Below are positions 23,645 through 35,597 of a DNA stretch of 64,000 bases, piece by piece. The stretch comes from Albifimbria verrucaria (lineage: Eukaryota; Ascomycota; Sordariomycetes; Hypocreales; Stachybotryaceae), in the NCBI GenBank assembly GCA_020081605.1, contig JAHREC010000016.1, positions 124,001-188,000 on the forward strand, written 5' to 3'. The notes beneath the pieces were generated by a model, which did no database searches, was not told where the DNA came from, and saw only the letters and a list, made by a program, of their open reading frames with translations. The first letter of the stretch is position 1. Every line of letters begins with the position of its first letter. The translations under genes were made by a program, and so were the position numbers.

Positions 23645-23979
23645 GTATTAGGAGCTACACCCTTGTTGACTTCTACCCTGTGAATCATCTGAGCGTATTT
23701 TGGCAACTTTGCGTTAGCATTTCTCCTGGGGGTATTTGATGGCATCTTGTATCACAGCGTGTCAACGTCTATGGATGATCCGCCTCGTTGTCTGACCGAT
23801 ACTGTACTTCGGAACCGCGAACCTAGTTCAAGTTTGCCTGCGCACCCCACAGATGTCAGCGGCCCCCAGTCTCACGCGCGGAGAACCTGCTCCGTGGATC
23901 GACGAGTTCATTGTGAACGCGCGCATCTGTTCAGGGTGCTTAGCACACCGAAACGAGTAATACGTAGATCTTTGTGATG

Positions 23980-24029
23980 TCATTTCAAGTCATACCAAGT
24001 CATTCAAGGTCTTTTCAAGCCATTCCAAG
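23980..24029 (+). repeat. Five-copy 10 bp tandem repeat
   Basis: Consecutive decamers TCATTTCAAG, TCATACCAAG, TCATTCAAGG, TCTTTTCAAG, CCATTCCAAG. The spacing equals about one helical turn. It lies 140-190 bp upstream of the WD40 start. Confidence 0.7.
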
Positions 24030-24168
24030 AGCAAGTCCATAGCGGTGTTGCAAGCATGCCTGGGGCGCGAAATACTCCCATTAAAAGTAACCGAGGAGAT
24101 AACATCAGTTCTCAAGTCTTCCCTGCCTCTTCTACGCTTCATCAACCCCTTGCAACAAAAATATCAAT

Positions 24169-25320
24169 ATGATGGAGTCAGTCAACCAGATTTCACTGAG
24201 GGAAGCACCCTTAATAATGACATTGTCCGAGAAACGGGTTTTAATCACCGCGTTGCATATTGGTGATGGCTTTCTGTTGTTCGCCTCTGCGAGTGGATGC
24301 GTCTACAGAGTCGACCTAGTGACGGAGTCCGTCGAGGTACTCGTGCAAGTGAAAGACGTTTGGAGCCTCGCTTGTCGGGATAGCAACGTTATATTTGGCA
24401 GTTTGAATGGCGAAATCTATGTTCTTGACATAAAGACCCGGTAGGAGCCTTGTCGGCGAGCTATCATCTGGATCATGAGCGAACGGCGACTAAGGAATAC
24501 TATTAGAGCAACCTTGAATACAATCAAAGCGCACGACTCGGCTGTACGCTGCATTGCAATCCTTGACAACGGGACCGTTGTTTCCGGCTCGCGAGACGGT
24601 ACTATTCGACTCTGGACCCTTGAATCTGACCAACTCGAGTTACGCCGCGTTCTCCGCGGCCATACTGCCGAGGTGCGAAACGTCCAAGTTCATGGCGACG
24701 TGATTGTATCCGGCAGCTATGACGGAGCTGCTCGGGTATGGAATGCTGAAACAGGAGAGTGTTTACACATTCTTCACGGTCATCGGAGTCAAGTTCATGG
24801 TGTGGCATATGACGGGAAGAGGGTTGCCACCAGCAGCACTGACGGTGATATCCGCATGTGGGACTCGGAGACTGGGTAGGTCCTTGCTTCACGTCAGTCG
24901 AAAATCTCTTCTCTAACTCGATCCTCTTGTTTCAGAACCTGTACGGCCACATTCGTTGGCCACGGAAGCAAAGCTAAAAACGTATCGCATCTCCGTTTAG
25001 TTGGAGATTCTCTCATCTCAGGCGGTGCAGATGGCTCTGTCAAGTCGTGGTACTTGTCTCCGCTTGACGCCAGCCCCGGGAGCTGGCAAGCTCTGATGGC
25101 AATGGCACCGCTATCAGCACAATAAGGGTTCAGGGGGCATGCCATTGCCGGCACCACAGGAGGATCTGTCAAGATCATCGACTGTCAGTCCGGTAAGACA
25201 CTATATACATGGACAGACGGGGCCTGTGGCATTGCCGTATTTCAGGTCGGCTTCACCCTTGAGCGCAGTCCAGTGGCGGTTTACCTGAAGGACGAGTCTG
25301 TTATGGTGACGGTGTTCTAG
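24169..25320 (+). CDS. WD40 beta-propeller protein, frameshifted
   Basis: Scaffold protein resembling the WD40 half of fungal Cdc4/F-box-WD proteins. Exons 24169-24440, 24507-24875 and 24936-25320. The first junction gives DIKTR-ATLNTIKAHD, the second SETG-TCTATFVGHG. Seven to eight propeller blades can be read, for example TVVSGSRDGTIRLWTL, VIVSGSYDGAARVW, RVATSSTDGDIRMWDSETG and SLISGGADGSVKSW. No F-box is visible at the N-terminus, so either it is lost or this is a stand-alone propeller. The frame breaks near 25071-25080 (CCCC/GGG, one base missing before GNGTAISTIRVQG) and again at the G5 run near 25133-25137, which returns to the first frame. The adaptor's partners cannot be inferred. 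Confidence 0.75.
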
Positions 25321-26758
25321 CGGCTGTACGGGCCTAAAGCATTTCGAAAGGGCCGGCGAAAGATTATTGTGGAACAGTAGCGATAAAAGCAGACAAGAAT
25401 AATCGGACTTTCATAGCTAGCACCTATGTAGAACGTTGTGGCCGACGACGGTCGAAGCACTAGAGTAGCTGACGGGGAAGATCAGAGACTAATTCTTTGG
25501 TGTAGCTCCTGATACTTTGTGGCATTTACCGTTAAGTATGATGTTTATAAAGACAAGGAAAGCTATGCGAATAAATCTCAGAGCCTATCAAGCTTCAAGT
25601 ATTCCGTTAAAGTCAATCACGAGTTGGGCCATCCAGAAGTGGCGAGGCGGTGCGCTTAGATCCCGAAGTCGTGATGATGTTCACGGACCCGCGATGATCC
25701 AACCAAAGCAGCTCACCTGTCGGGCTAGGGGGCAAATAAGCGCCAGCAGGGCGTCCATAATCACAAATCACAGACGTGGACACGGAAGCCTTTGCAGTGA
25801 GCAGGACAGTATTACCATTCCTTGCATCCAGGACTTGACGTAGACAACAGCGCCGCGTAGTGCAGAGCCGTAGCGGACCTAGTACTTGGACTCGAGTGGG
25901 GATCCCACGCCACCCGGCTCACAACGTTGATGCCACGAAAGGTCATCTACAAAAGCAGTTTGAAGTTTTCGAGATTAACTGAACCATCGGGTTCAAGATG
26001 CGCTCGAAATGGAAAGCTCACATACATTTCAGCTTAGACTTCACGCTAGGGTGTTGCGTTTTTCCGAGTTGAAGAACATCTGAGGCCACACCCGCACTGA
26101 ATCGTTGCTGCGACTGTATATATATCGAACCGAGTGGTATGCAAATCGAAGGAACATTATGTGTTTAGCTCACGTGGTAATCGTAGAGTATTCTGTCGTT
26201 GTTGCAGGCCGCACTATCTAGCGCAGCAACCCTTGCATTCAGATTTAGTTGACCTGCGTTCCTTCGAGGTCGAAGTTCTAATTGATGACAAGGTTGATCC
26301 TACCCCCTAAGACTGAAGTTGAGGGCCTCGCTGAATGTTTACCCTGCAGGAGGGGACTTCGAGCGGCAGATTGTGGGGAATTATAGCCTATCTGGGGACC
26401 TGTAGCTGTTACCGAGGAAGGAGTTCTGATCGTTTTAAGAAGTTTAACCATGAAGGATTTGCTATATGAAGTGGGCCTCCGACCGATGATAGGGCTGAAG
26501 CACTTGTCTCGGTGCAGTAATAGGCGAACGGGTAGGGAATTGCATCACTTGGGTCAGTTGGGGTAGCTGAGTAGTGTGGATACGGAGAATTAATGTGCGA
26601 CGATGCCTCGAATGTGTGAACAGCCAGTTCCTCGTTTCATCGTTACCCGAGCGAGTAAAAATATAAATGGAAAGCCACTGGAGTAGGTATCCTCCATAGC
26701 GACCATCATGCCTGTTGTGGTATGACTTGGATGGTTTGTGGGTCCTGCCTGGTCAAAC
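25321..26758. other. Intergenic
   Basis: No supported gene. Open frames are short and without motifs. It contains the upstream region of the rhamnosidase gene. Confidence 0.5.
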
Positions 26759-29634
26759 ATGCTTCTTAAACTTCTCGTCGCCTCGGGCGCACTTCTCACT
26801 CAAGCATATGCCATTGCTGTTGAGAAGGCTTCGCTGCGGGTAAATGGAGCGTATGATCCTCTAGATGTAGATACGGCTACTCCACGGCTCACATGGCGTC
26901 TGAACTCACCCAAGCGCGGCGATGCGCAGACCGGCTATCGAATTCAAGCCTCCAGTTCACCCAACTTTACCGAGGTAAACCTTTGGGATTCCGGTAAAGT
27001 CGATTCAAGCAATCCTTATGCATTCTACGCCGGTAACGACCTCAAGTCACGCTCTGGAGTGTTCTGGCGAGTTCAGGTCTGGGACGTGGACGGAGAGGTA
27101 TCGGCATGGAGTACTCTTGCGAAATTTGAGGTTTCGTTATTGAATGCAGACGATTGGGAAGCGAAATGGATCAGCAACAAAAATTTTGAAACAGGAAATA
27201 CCTCTTTGCCAGTCTTCGCAAAGGACTTTGCCGTTGACTGTGAGGTTTTCAAAGCGAGACTTTACCTTCTAGGCCTCGGCCTCCATATTCCTGAGATCAA
27301 TGGTGAAGAGATTACAGACGAGGTATTGCAGCCAGGATACAGCACTGTTAACGACACGCTGCTGTATTCGACTTACGATGTTACCAATCACTTGGTAAAG
27401 GAAATAATGTGATCGGGGTCTCCCTAGGTAAAGGCATCTACAACGTAGAGAAACCACTGCTTGGACGCTATCGTAAATTCGAACAAGCATACCAAGAGTT
27501 GAGACTTATCGCACAGCTAGAGTATCAATGCGATGGAGGAAAAACAGAGAAAATTTTGTCTGACAACAGTTGGCTCACGTCAGTGGACGGGCCCTATTGG
27601 GAGACCTCTTGGTACGGCGGTGAAGAATACGATGCTCGCAAAGAGTTGACCAGCTGGTCAACTGTCGATTTTGACAGATCCAGCTGGGCAAAAGCAGATC
27701 TGACACAAGGACCGCCTGGTAAATTGGTTAGTCCCAGAAGTCCACCATTGAAGATCACAGAGACAATCAAGCCTGTTTCTGTGAAGAAGGTCAGTCTACA
27801 TGAGCTCTGAATGATCAGGTGGGCATGTACTAATAATACGATACAGAACGACAAAGGTTTCTGGGTCTATGACTTTGGGGTTAATTTTGCTGGAACGTTT
27901 TCTTTCACAATGAAAATCAGAGGAGTATGCAACAGTACCAAGATGCTATCGATCGCTTGCTGACAGTTTACAGGGGAAGGTATCCGTATCACATTTTGGC
28001 CAGATGAACGCTCTGGGCTAGGCCAAGGAACAACCGGTGGCCCTATTTTCGATGCTTACACTATGTCCAGTGCCGAAACTCAGATATACTCCCCAAAATG
28101 GTTGTATCATGGATTCCAGTTCCTCGGTGTTAATACTACTTGGGAGCCTTCACTGGATGACATGGTCGGTTATGTGATTCGTGCAGAGAACGAGCCTGTT
28201 CTATCATTTTCTACAAGCGATCAACTTTTCAACGACATCCACAGGATAATCGATCGCTCAATCAAAGGCAATATGCATTCTGTTCTAACCGACTGCCCTC
28301 ACCGTGAAAAGTATGGATGGCTCGAGCAGGACCATCTTGTGTTTGAGCCAGTGGCTCTCGGTTATGACATCCAAGCGTACGGCGATGATCTTATACGAAA
28401 CGTCGCTGATGCCCAAGCCGAGGACGTTCCAGGCCTCATACCAGACATTGCACCGGAGTTTGGCAAACCCATGGGTGGTGGGTATCGGAATGATCCTAAC
28501 TGGGGTGTTGCAATTATTAAGGTGCCTTACCTTCTTTACCATTATTACGGCGACATAAATGTACTTAGAATGCGTCACCGCTTTATGCGCGAGTACCTCG
28601 ATTATCTCCAGCGACGTGCAAACGGGAACCCATGGCTTGATGACGGCGGACTCGGCGACTGGCTTGGGTTGGATAAAACAACGCCAAAGGGTTCAACATC
28701 TACTTTTGGATATCACCAAGCGGCATATTATTTATCGAAAGTGGAAGCTATTCTGGGCAATGATGTGGAGGCGGCCGCGTATGCTAAGTTGGCGCAGAAT
28801 ATCAGAGAGGGCTTCCACTCAAAATGGTTCAATGAAACTGATGGACCACATTATTGTGCCAATTCGCAGGCTTGCAATGCAATGGCTTTGGATATCGGAG
28901 CTGTGCCAGAGCATTATGAAAAGGCCGTTTTAAACGAAATCATAAAGTCACTAGAAGAAGGCGGTTGGCACATGACAGTCGGTGAAATTGCTCTGCCGAG
29001 TAAGTTCTGATCTGTTGAAAAGATTCATGAAACATGCACTTACACAACCAAAGGCTTGTTCCAGGTCCTCAGTAAAGGTCGCCGCCAAGATGTTCTTTAC
29101 AAAATCATGACCCTACGAACCATGCCGAGTTATGGCTACCAGCTTGAACATGGTGCCACAGCTTTATGGGAACATTGGGATGCGGATACAACCGGTGGAA
29201 GCCTCAATCATTTCATGTATGTTGATTCGCCAATCCGAAGAGAATTTCAAAATCTAATACAGCTCATCAGGTATGGATACGGTGACCTTTGGCTTCTTCA
29301 GCTTTCTGGTCTCTCACAGAAGAACACATCCGTCGCATGGAAGGAGATTGTCTTTGATCCAATAATTCAAGGTGACTTAACATCAGCGGAGTCTTCGTAC
29401 GTCACACCCACGGGCATTGCCTCTGCAAGCTGGAGTCTTCATGGTAATAACTTCACTTATGGCATCACTGTACCGGTTGGGAGTAGAGGATGGGTATACA
29501 TGAAGGCAAATGAGATTTGGGAAAGCGGCTCGGCAGCTAAGCCCGGAGAGAATGGAATTATAAGTATAAAGAAGGGTTGCCAGAGAACAATAGTAGAGAT
29601 CGGCAGTGGTAGGTATGAGTTCACGACGAAGTGA
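26759..29634 (+). CDS. Secreted alpha-L-rhamnosidase (GH78), frameshifted
   Basis: Extracellular glycoside hydrolase that removes terminal alpha-L-rhamnose from plant glycosides or pectin. The start MLLKLLVASGALLTQAYA is a signal peptide. The N-terminal domain includes TPRLTWRLNSPKRGDAQTGY, followed by a beta-sandwich region. The catalytic (alpha/alpha)6 barrel carries the acidic motif TDCPHREKYGWLEQ, then GGGYRNDPNWG, GLGDWLGLDKTTPKG, GGWHMTVGE and HGATALWEHWD, all in GH78 order with the expected acidic residues. Introns lie near 27789-27846, 27934-27972 and 28999-29054. One base is missing near 27400 (KGNNVIGVSLGKGIYN) and one at the donor near 27932. About 900 residues, normal size. AT-rich DNA follows. 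Confidence 0.9.
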
Positions 29635-30139
29635 ACTTGGCGAAACAGGATAGGAGTGTAAAGCTCATTCACTTCTTTCCTCCGCTCGTTACTGTGACTT
29701 CTCCATGAGATATATATATATGTCACTGAGAAACTATGCAATAGAGTTCGTAAGCCATTACTGCAGCGCAGTCCCTATAGGATTATAATAGACTGGAAGC
29801 ATAGAGTAATATTTGAGTATTGCAGTTAATATATAGTTCATGAGAATATAAAAATAATACTAAAATAAATATAGACTTTTATATATATCTACAAGCCAAA
29901 AGCTATACGTTTATGTTTTTTCCGAAACATTATAATTATAATCTATAATAACTTTTTATAAATTATTTAAACTTTAACCCTAAGCCAGTAACCCAGTTTG
30001 TCTATGCTACTAATATATCATCGATAATTAGGATCTAATAGTGGTGATATACGACCAACATGCATATATTAGACCCAACGATGGCTATCTATCTAGACAG
30101 CATCGGGTGATCACCCAATCGCACTTCTGTCGCCAATAT
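29635..30139. other. AT-rich intergenic
   Basis: 29700-30040 is dominated by TA-rich words and has no coding frame. Confidence 0.5.
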
Positions 30140-32009
30140 TCAGGGTATCATGTCCTCGCCTTCGTCGATCTTATAATCCGCCCCATGCTCGCGGAGCAAC
30201 TTTACAACGGCTGTCGCCTCGTGATGAACAGCCCAGCGAAGGGGTGTCCAGTCGGACATGATGCTATTTCTGTCGAAAGCGTCGGAATCCACCTGCCAAG
30301 CAGGCGCCGACTTGTAGATGGCCTCTTTGGACTGGGTCTTGGCGATGGCCACGTCCAGCATTCCACCCCAGGCAATCCTATGGAAGGGATGCTGCCAGTA
30401 AGGCGCGCTCCCAACAAAGACCCGTGCCGGGCTCTCGATGGGTGGCAGTAGATGAGAGTACAGCGATAGGAGATGCCGTGCAAGCTGGGCGGCGCTGCAG
30501 TCTTCGTCCAATGGCCCATACCTCTCTTGGTACGCTGCTTCGGGCATCATAACCGGATAGAGGCGCCCACGGGAGGGCCATTTTCAGGCACTTTCATCCA
30601 AGGAGCCGGTGCGGGTCCTGGGGCCCGGTTCTCGGGTACGCTCGATTCATTTCTATCGTGATAGCTCCGAGAACATGGAAGATAGTCAATCCATGGGTGG
30701 TCACAAAACTCGTGCTGGACCCGAGAGAGAGGAGTAGGCGCGCCGATTTGACAGCAGCATACTCAGTCTTATAAACCCTGCTATTAGGGGCTAACGCACA
30801 GGCGAGAGGTGTCCATCCAGTGTTGCCAGAGATGTTCACATCAAGGCTAGACCCACGCGATAGCAGGTATTCGAGAGTTTTGTGCTTGCCGCCCGCCGCA
30901 GCATAGTGAAGGAGCGATTCCCCACACTTACTTGTCTGCATCCAGTCTGATTCCGCTGGAAGGTAGTAGCGAAGGAAGATGTCCGTACTGGAACCCTCGG
31001 CAGCCAGGTGGGAAGGGGTTGCCCCAAGTTATCTCTGATCGTAATGGAGGCACCATAATTAACCAAGAGGCGAATACTGGACTCATGGGGCTGGTAGCCT
31101 TGTAGAGGATCAAACTCTTGGAAAAAACAACCTCGGGTCGTGTCATAGGATCTGTGCTTAAGGAAAAGCAAACCGGTGCAGGGCCGTACTTCCATCCTCC
31201 CATTGCGTGTTGGGATCTGCTCCCTTTTCCAAAAGGGCCCTCAAGCCGCCCTGCTTGTCGATACCCTCTGTGGCTTTGCAGAGAAGATTGGAGCCCTCCA
31301 GACTGAGGTTGATGCCGCTGATATCGATCAATGTAGAAACTAGGCGGTAGTGTTGTTCAATATCATACTGGCTAAAGTAGACATGCTGCCCCGGGATATC
31401 CGGCACATTGATGCGGTCATCCATAGAGAAATCCAAAGCTTTACGCAGACCTTCCTCGTCAAACCGGACTTTTCTAATGAGCATCTCGACGACGTCGGCA
31501 CGCCACCTCGTGGCTGCGCACACAAGACTGTTGAGCAGGGTGGCATGCGTCCATTCGAAGGCATCTAAGAACTCGGCCACTATGACTGTGTGCCCAGAGC
31601 AGGCGGCCTCGATTAGGCTATGCTCGAGCAGCTCCTGCTCGTCATGGCCGCAGATGACAATGCCTGTGGGTGTGGTCGCAATGAGTCGATCCACCAGGAG
31701 CCGCCAAATATCCCGGTTGCCGTGGGCGGAGGCGTGTTCTAATGCGGTAAGGAAACAGTGGCCTCTCGAATCGTCTTCTAGTGGGCTCATGTCAGCATCT
31801 AGCAAGATGCGCACTGCCTCGACATTGTCGTGCTGGATCGCAATGCTGAGGAAATTATCCTGCAACGTCCGGACATGAACATTGTCTGGAGAACGCTCAA
31901 GGTATTCTCTTAACAAATGCAGACGATTCTCGCGGATATGAGCCTGGGCCTGTTCGATCTCCAGGGTACGGCGAAAAGACCGCTCCTGTTCGGAATCTTC
32001 AAATTCCAT
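30140..32009 (-). CDS. Ankyrin-repeat protein, frameshifted
   Basis: Protein-interaction scaffold of about 610 residues. Start set at MEFEDSEQERSF (32009), the first ATG; the frame runs back to a GTG at 32027. Degenerate repeats in the N-terminal half include SIAIQHDNVEAVRILLDADM and LIEAACSGHTVIVAEFL. Classical ankyrin repeats follow: LRALLEKGADPNTQWEDGST, IRLLVNYGASITIRDN, SLLHYAAAGGKHKTLEYLL, TGWTPLACALAP and WTPLRWAVHHEATAVVKLL, ending DEGEDMIP. The first 870 bp are open. Four frame breaks follow, near 31155-31165 (T4 run, apparently one extra), 31022-31025 (C4, one missing), about 30630 and about 30555. No other domain seen; function unknown. Confidence 0.8.
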
Positions 32010-32284
32010 GGTGATGGTATCTGGCACTTGGACTAGTGTGAGGCAAGCCAGTTAGATGGAGTGGTGATGGTATCCTATAGGAGAGAAACCAAGAGCGGGG
32101 TTTTTGTATATACTCTAGTCTATCTATCTGAGTCATCCCTTTGCCTTGGGGCATAAACGCTAAAAGAAGCAGCGGAACTGACATGACCGTATGTATAGCT
32201 TGCAACATTATCCTTTTCCCACTTGCTGCAACCTAGCTTTCTACCGTCACTCATTTTTCATCTTCCGTCTTATCATTCCACGAA

Positions 32285-33250
32285 CGGATTGGGCACAAGC
32301 ATTACCAAGTGTCCGCTACTAGCTTGTCCGGGCATTCGAGCGGAACCCTGCCAAGGGGTGGATTGACATGCAGAAAGAGCCCCATGGGCACCGCGCTCTG
32401 GCAGGCATCGTCTTGCAGCTCTTATCATTCTGGGCCTGAACATACTGGTCGCAGCGGCTCGTGGTGCCCTCGGCCACCATAGTACCCTCTGGGGTTGAAC
32501 AACCTGGTCGGCGTACCCATTGCCGAACACTCTGGGTCCTTCAATGTCTTCGTTGCTGGGCGTGGAATTTATGGGCGGAGGAGGGGTAAACTTGATTCCT
32601 GGAATCTTAAAGTAGATGATTCGGCCTCAGAACGAGCTTGTGCTTCAGAGGGTGGTGCACTGCGAGTCCAAGCCTTAGTTCCACCCGATGGGTTTGATTC
32701 ATGAGGTTCTGTGGCAGACGGCACCTCGACACAGATGTCGTATTTGGAATAAAACTTGTAAATAACCTCACACTGGTCCTGGAGGCAGAGCCTGGTGCCG
32801 GGTGACGCTGTTATGCAGTCGGTCAGCTCCAGGTTGAGGTAATACAGTCTGGCATCTGAGCAAGAGTAGCGCTCCGCGATACTCTTGCATGTGATCCTTA
32901 ATCTGCGCTGTGTATTATCTTTCGGACTCGCAGCGGGCCTCCTTCGTGTTTTTGATGTTGATAGGCTTAGGAAGCACCGTAACAGGGTTGTCAACTGTGT
33001 AATCTGGAAACACTTGAGCCACTCATACGCGCTGGAGAGGCCTGGACCTCGGCAGGAACACTTGCTCTTATTGACAAACCCCAGCAAGCCTACAACTAAT
33101 CCTGAACCCTAGGCCGAGCAGGAGGAGTATTGCATCATCTTCAGTTTTTCCCCGAAGCAGTACGAGAAAAACTCCTCTCGCGGCATATAGCTAAGCTTGT
33201 CCACGTCCTTGAAGGAGTCCATGATAGCGGGGCACAAAGCCTTGCCCGCT
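32285..33250 (-). CDS. Multi-LysM domain protein, fragmented
   Basis: LysM domains bind chitin or peptidoglycan; secreted fungal LysM proteins sequester chitin fragments or protect hyphae. The clearest domain reads RLRITCKSIAERYSCSDARL then YYLNLELTDCITASPGTRLC. A Cys-rich stretch (CEVIYKFYSKYDIC) and a Ser/Pro linker follow. A second, broken LysM lies in 32290-32450, with CDQYVQAQNDKSC, VPMGLFLHVNPPLG and CPDKLVADTW spread over two frames. Upstream, LCPAIMDSFKDVDKLSYMPR and FFSYCFGEKLKMM (33140-33250) may be a first exon. No start codon with signal peptide could be fixed and at least two frame breaks are present, so limits are approximate and the gene may be dead. Confidence 0.55.
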
Positions 33251-33731
33251 CGTGGACCCTCACAACGTATTCCGTAGCCTCTAATTACTCATGCAAAGAT
33301 TGACGGCAAAGGCACTTTCTTCAAAGACGTATTTCAGCTCATATTTACAGCTTGTTCCTGTCACACCTAGAACGCAGAGATGTATCTCGGACGTCACATA
33401 ATATATAATATAATGTAGAAGACAACCAACCCGCGGCATGCTAAAATCTGGTGGTTCGAAGTCTCTCACATCCCTAATCCATCTTTGCTTCGATTCAGCT
33501 AGTCTGTAAATACGAGACACTTCCAGCGAGCCTACCTGCTGACGAATGATCCGGTTTTCCATTCATCCTCGAAGACTAAGTTTCCTGCGCGCAAGTGCTG
33601 TGAGCTCCAAACTTTGGTCCGTATCTGGTGGGATACCCACGGAAGTTCCATGGCTGCCCTCCTGGACCCTGCCATAGTGTTAGCTATGGACAAAATGATT
33701 TTGATATTATTTAGAGGAGTTGAAAGTCTGG

Positions 33732-34027
33732 TCAAACTTTGACGCCGTGGTCGAGAAGTATTCGTACAATCTCTGCTCTATTGGCTCTGGCAATGGCAGC
33801 GATGTAAAGTGGAGTCAGTCCGTATTTGCTCTTAAGACTGGGAGAAGCTCCTTGTCGAGGAGTAGCTTGAATACTGTGACCTGACCAGATCTGACTGCAG
33901 TTGCAAGAGGAGCGAAGCCCGTTGGAGGGCATTCGTGATTGATGTTGACTCCGCTGGCCAGATACTTTCGTAGCTTAGTAGAGATGAGAGAGCCCTTACC
34001 GATGTCAAGGTGGATACTTTCGGTCAT
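33732..34027 (-). CDS. Short ankyrin-repeat protein, one frameshift
   Basis: Starts MTESIHLDIGKGSL; about 98 residues and two to three ankyrin repeats: GFAPLATAVRSGQVTVFKLL, then GASPSLKSKYGLTPLYIAAI and ILLDHGVKV before the stop. One G is missing at about 33853-33855, between LLLDKG and ASPSLK. Probably an N-terminal piece of a longer ankyrin gene, since repeats stop abruptly. About 1.7 kb from the larger ankyrin gene, same strand. Confidence 0.6.
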
Positions 34028-35597
34028 TTGAGAGTATGTTCAGAAAGATGATTTCTTGTTAATAACAGCATGAATATAATAACCTGGCCGGCTCTTATCT
34101 CCATGAGGAAGAATCCATGATATACGCCTTTTCAATGAAACCCTGAACTAAGACAATCTTGGCTGCCCAATCCATCCAACTTGTAGCCCTCCTCACTGAA
34201 AAGTCGGTGTAAGCGTAATAGTCCACATGGCTTAATAGATATCACCTCCTCATATTTCCATCTACAGTTCTCTGATGGCCTTGTTGACTCCGCACTACCC
34301 TTTTCTCGAATGTGGCATGGTCAGCAAACAAATGAGTATCAGAACAAGAATGATCATACCCCCAGGCCATGTGTCAGGTGGCATCGAAACGCTATGTTGT
34401 CTAGAATGGGCTTGAGTGGAAGTGCCGATCCAGTCTTGACCTCGACAATGCTTCTCCATTTTCTATTAAGATACTACTACTCTCTCAAGGGATCAACTAT
34501 TTTCAAAACTAGTTACCCTATTCATAATCCCCACCTCCTTTTCTCCACGAGACTAATCCACCTCTTGCTGCCTCTTCAAAGTAGGCCTAGAATCTGAGTC
34601 GCCGGAGCCACAACTCTTAATAGCAAAGAAGACTTGCAGAAAATTGGAATTGGCTATACCCAGTCCTGGCTTCTCCGTTTGCATAATCGTGAAAACCAGT
34701 AAAGTAAACGATAAGAATATCCGTGATGCTGTAAATGTCAACGAAGACCATCGTACTTCGACCTATGTTTCCAAAGTCATACGTTACCCAACTATTTTCA
34801 TACTGGGAATGCTATAGTTTTCATATCATGTTAGCTCTAGTAATCAATGTGGAAAAACAGCTTTACTTAACATACATGCTGCATGCAGCGATGGAAATAT
34901 TGCTTGTAACATTATTTACCAACTCCAACTGGCACTCTCTGGTTGTCATGTTTTCTCGCAATTCCCCATTTGCCATTCTCAAGTTTCTGTCATATTCAGT
35001 TGGCATAGTGGGTGCAGGATCTACCGAATTCCACGTCCTAATGGATTTGTTAGTTTCGTCAGATAAGACACAAACGCCACCCGAAGCAGCGACATATCTT
35101 CTCCTCCAAACAGTATTAAGTCTTTGGAGTTACCAGACACACCAAGAGCAGACGTGTCATTTTGATGAGAAGAATCATTTATTAATACAGCACTGCATAC
35201 TTCGTCATGAGTCGAATCAACTAAAATCCTAAATGGAATGCTGTCCCGCACTGTCACGTTGTATGCTAGCCTAGTGGACTACTTGCTCGGTTTAAATTAG
35301 TAGCCTATTGTATAAATGTAACTAATAATGCAGCGAGTGCTATAAAAGCTTCGATTATTGACTCTGTAATATTGTGGATGTTGTCCAAGCTCCGCCAATT
35401 TCCTTCTCCAGGGCGTATGATATTGTGACAGGATACCATTGATTGCTTCTGTCGTACCGCGGACCTTCCAACCCGATAGTTGATACTGTATATCGGTCTT
35501 GAAATTTAGTATGCTATCCTAGGTGGTGCAAGAGTTGACTGGCCAGCACGTCAACTAGTCGCATTCAGTCTATTCAGTCTATTCACTCTATTCAATT
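34028..35597. other. Intergenic, weak open frames only
   Basis: A 165-codon open frame (34735-35232, +) and a 62-codon minus frame at 34553-34741 with a hydrophobic start overlap here. Neither has family motifs, and I do not call either. A short (TATTCAGTC)n-like tandem repeat lies at 35565-35598. Confidence 0.4.

Larger units (their letters stand above)
23373..24168. other. Divergent intergenic region with hairpin and 10 bp repeats
   Basis: Separates the cysteine-rich secreted gene (-) from the WD40 gene (+). Contains a perfect hairpin and a five-fold decamer repeat, listed separately. An open frame beginning at 24057 (MPGARNTPIK) stops just before the WD40 start and may be a lost 5' exon. 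Confidence 0.5.

Noticed and set aside
34735..35232. 165-codon open frame on the plus strand
   Set aside because: No motif, AT-rich, overlapped by an equally plausible minus-strand frame; start context and introns not convincing.
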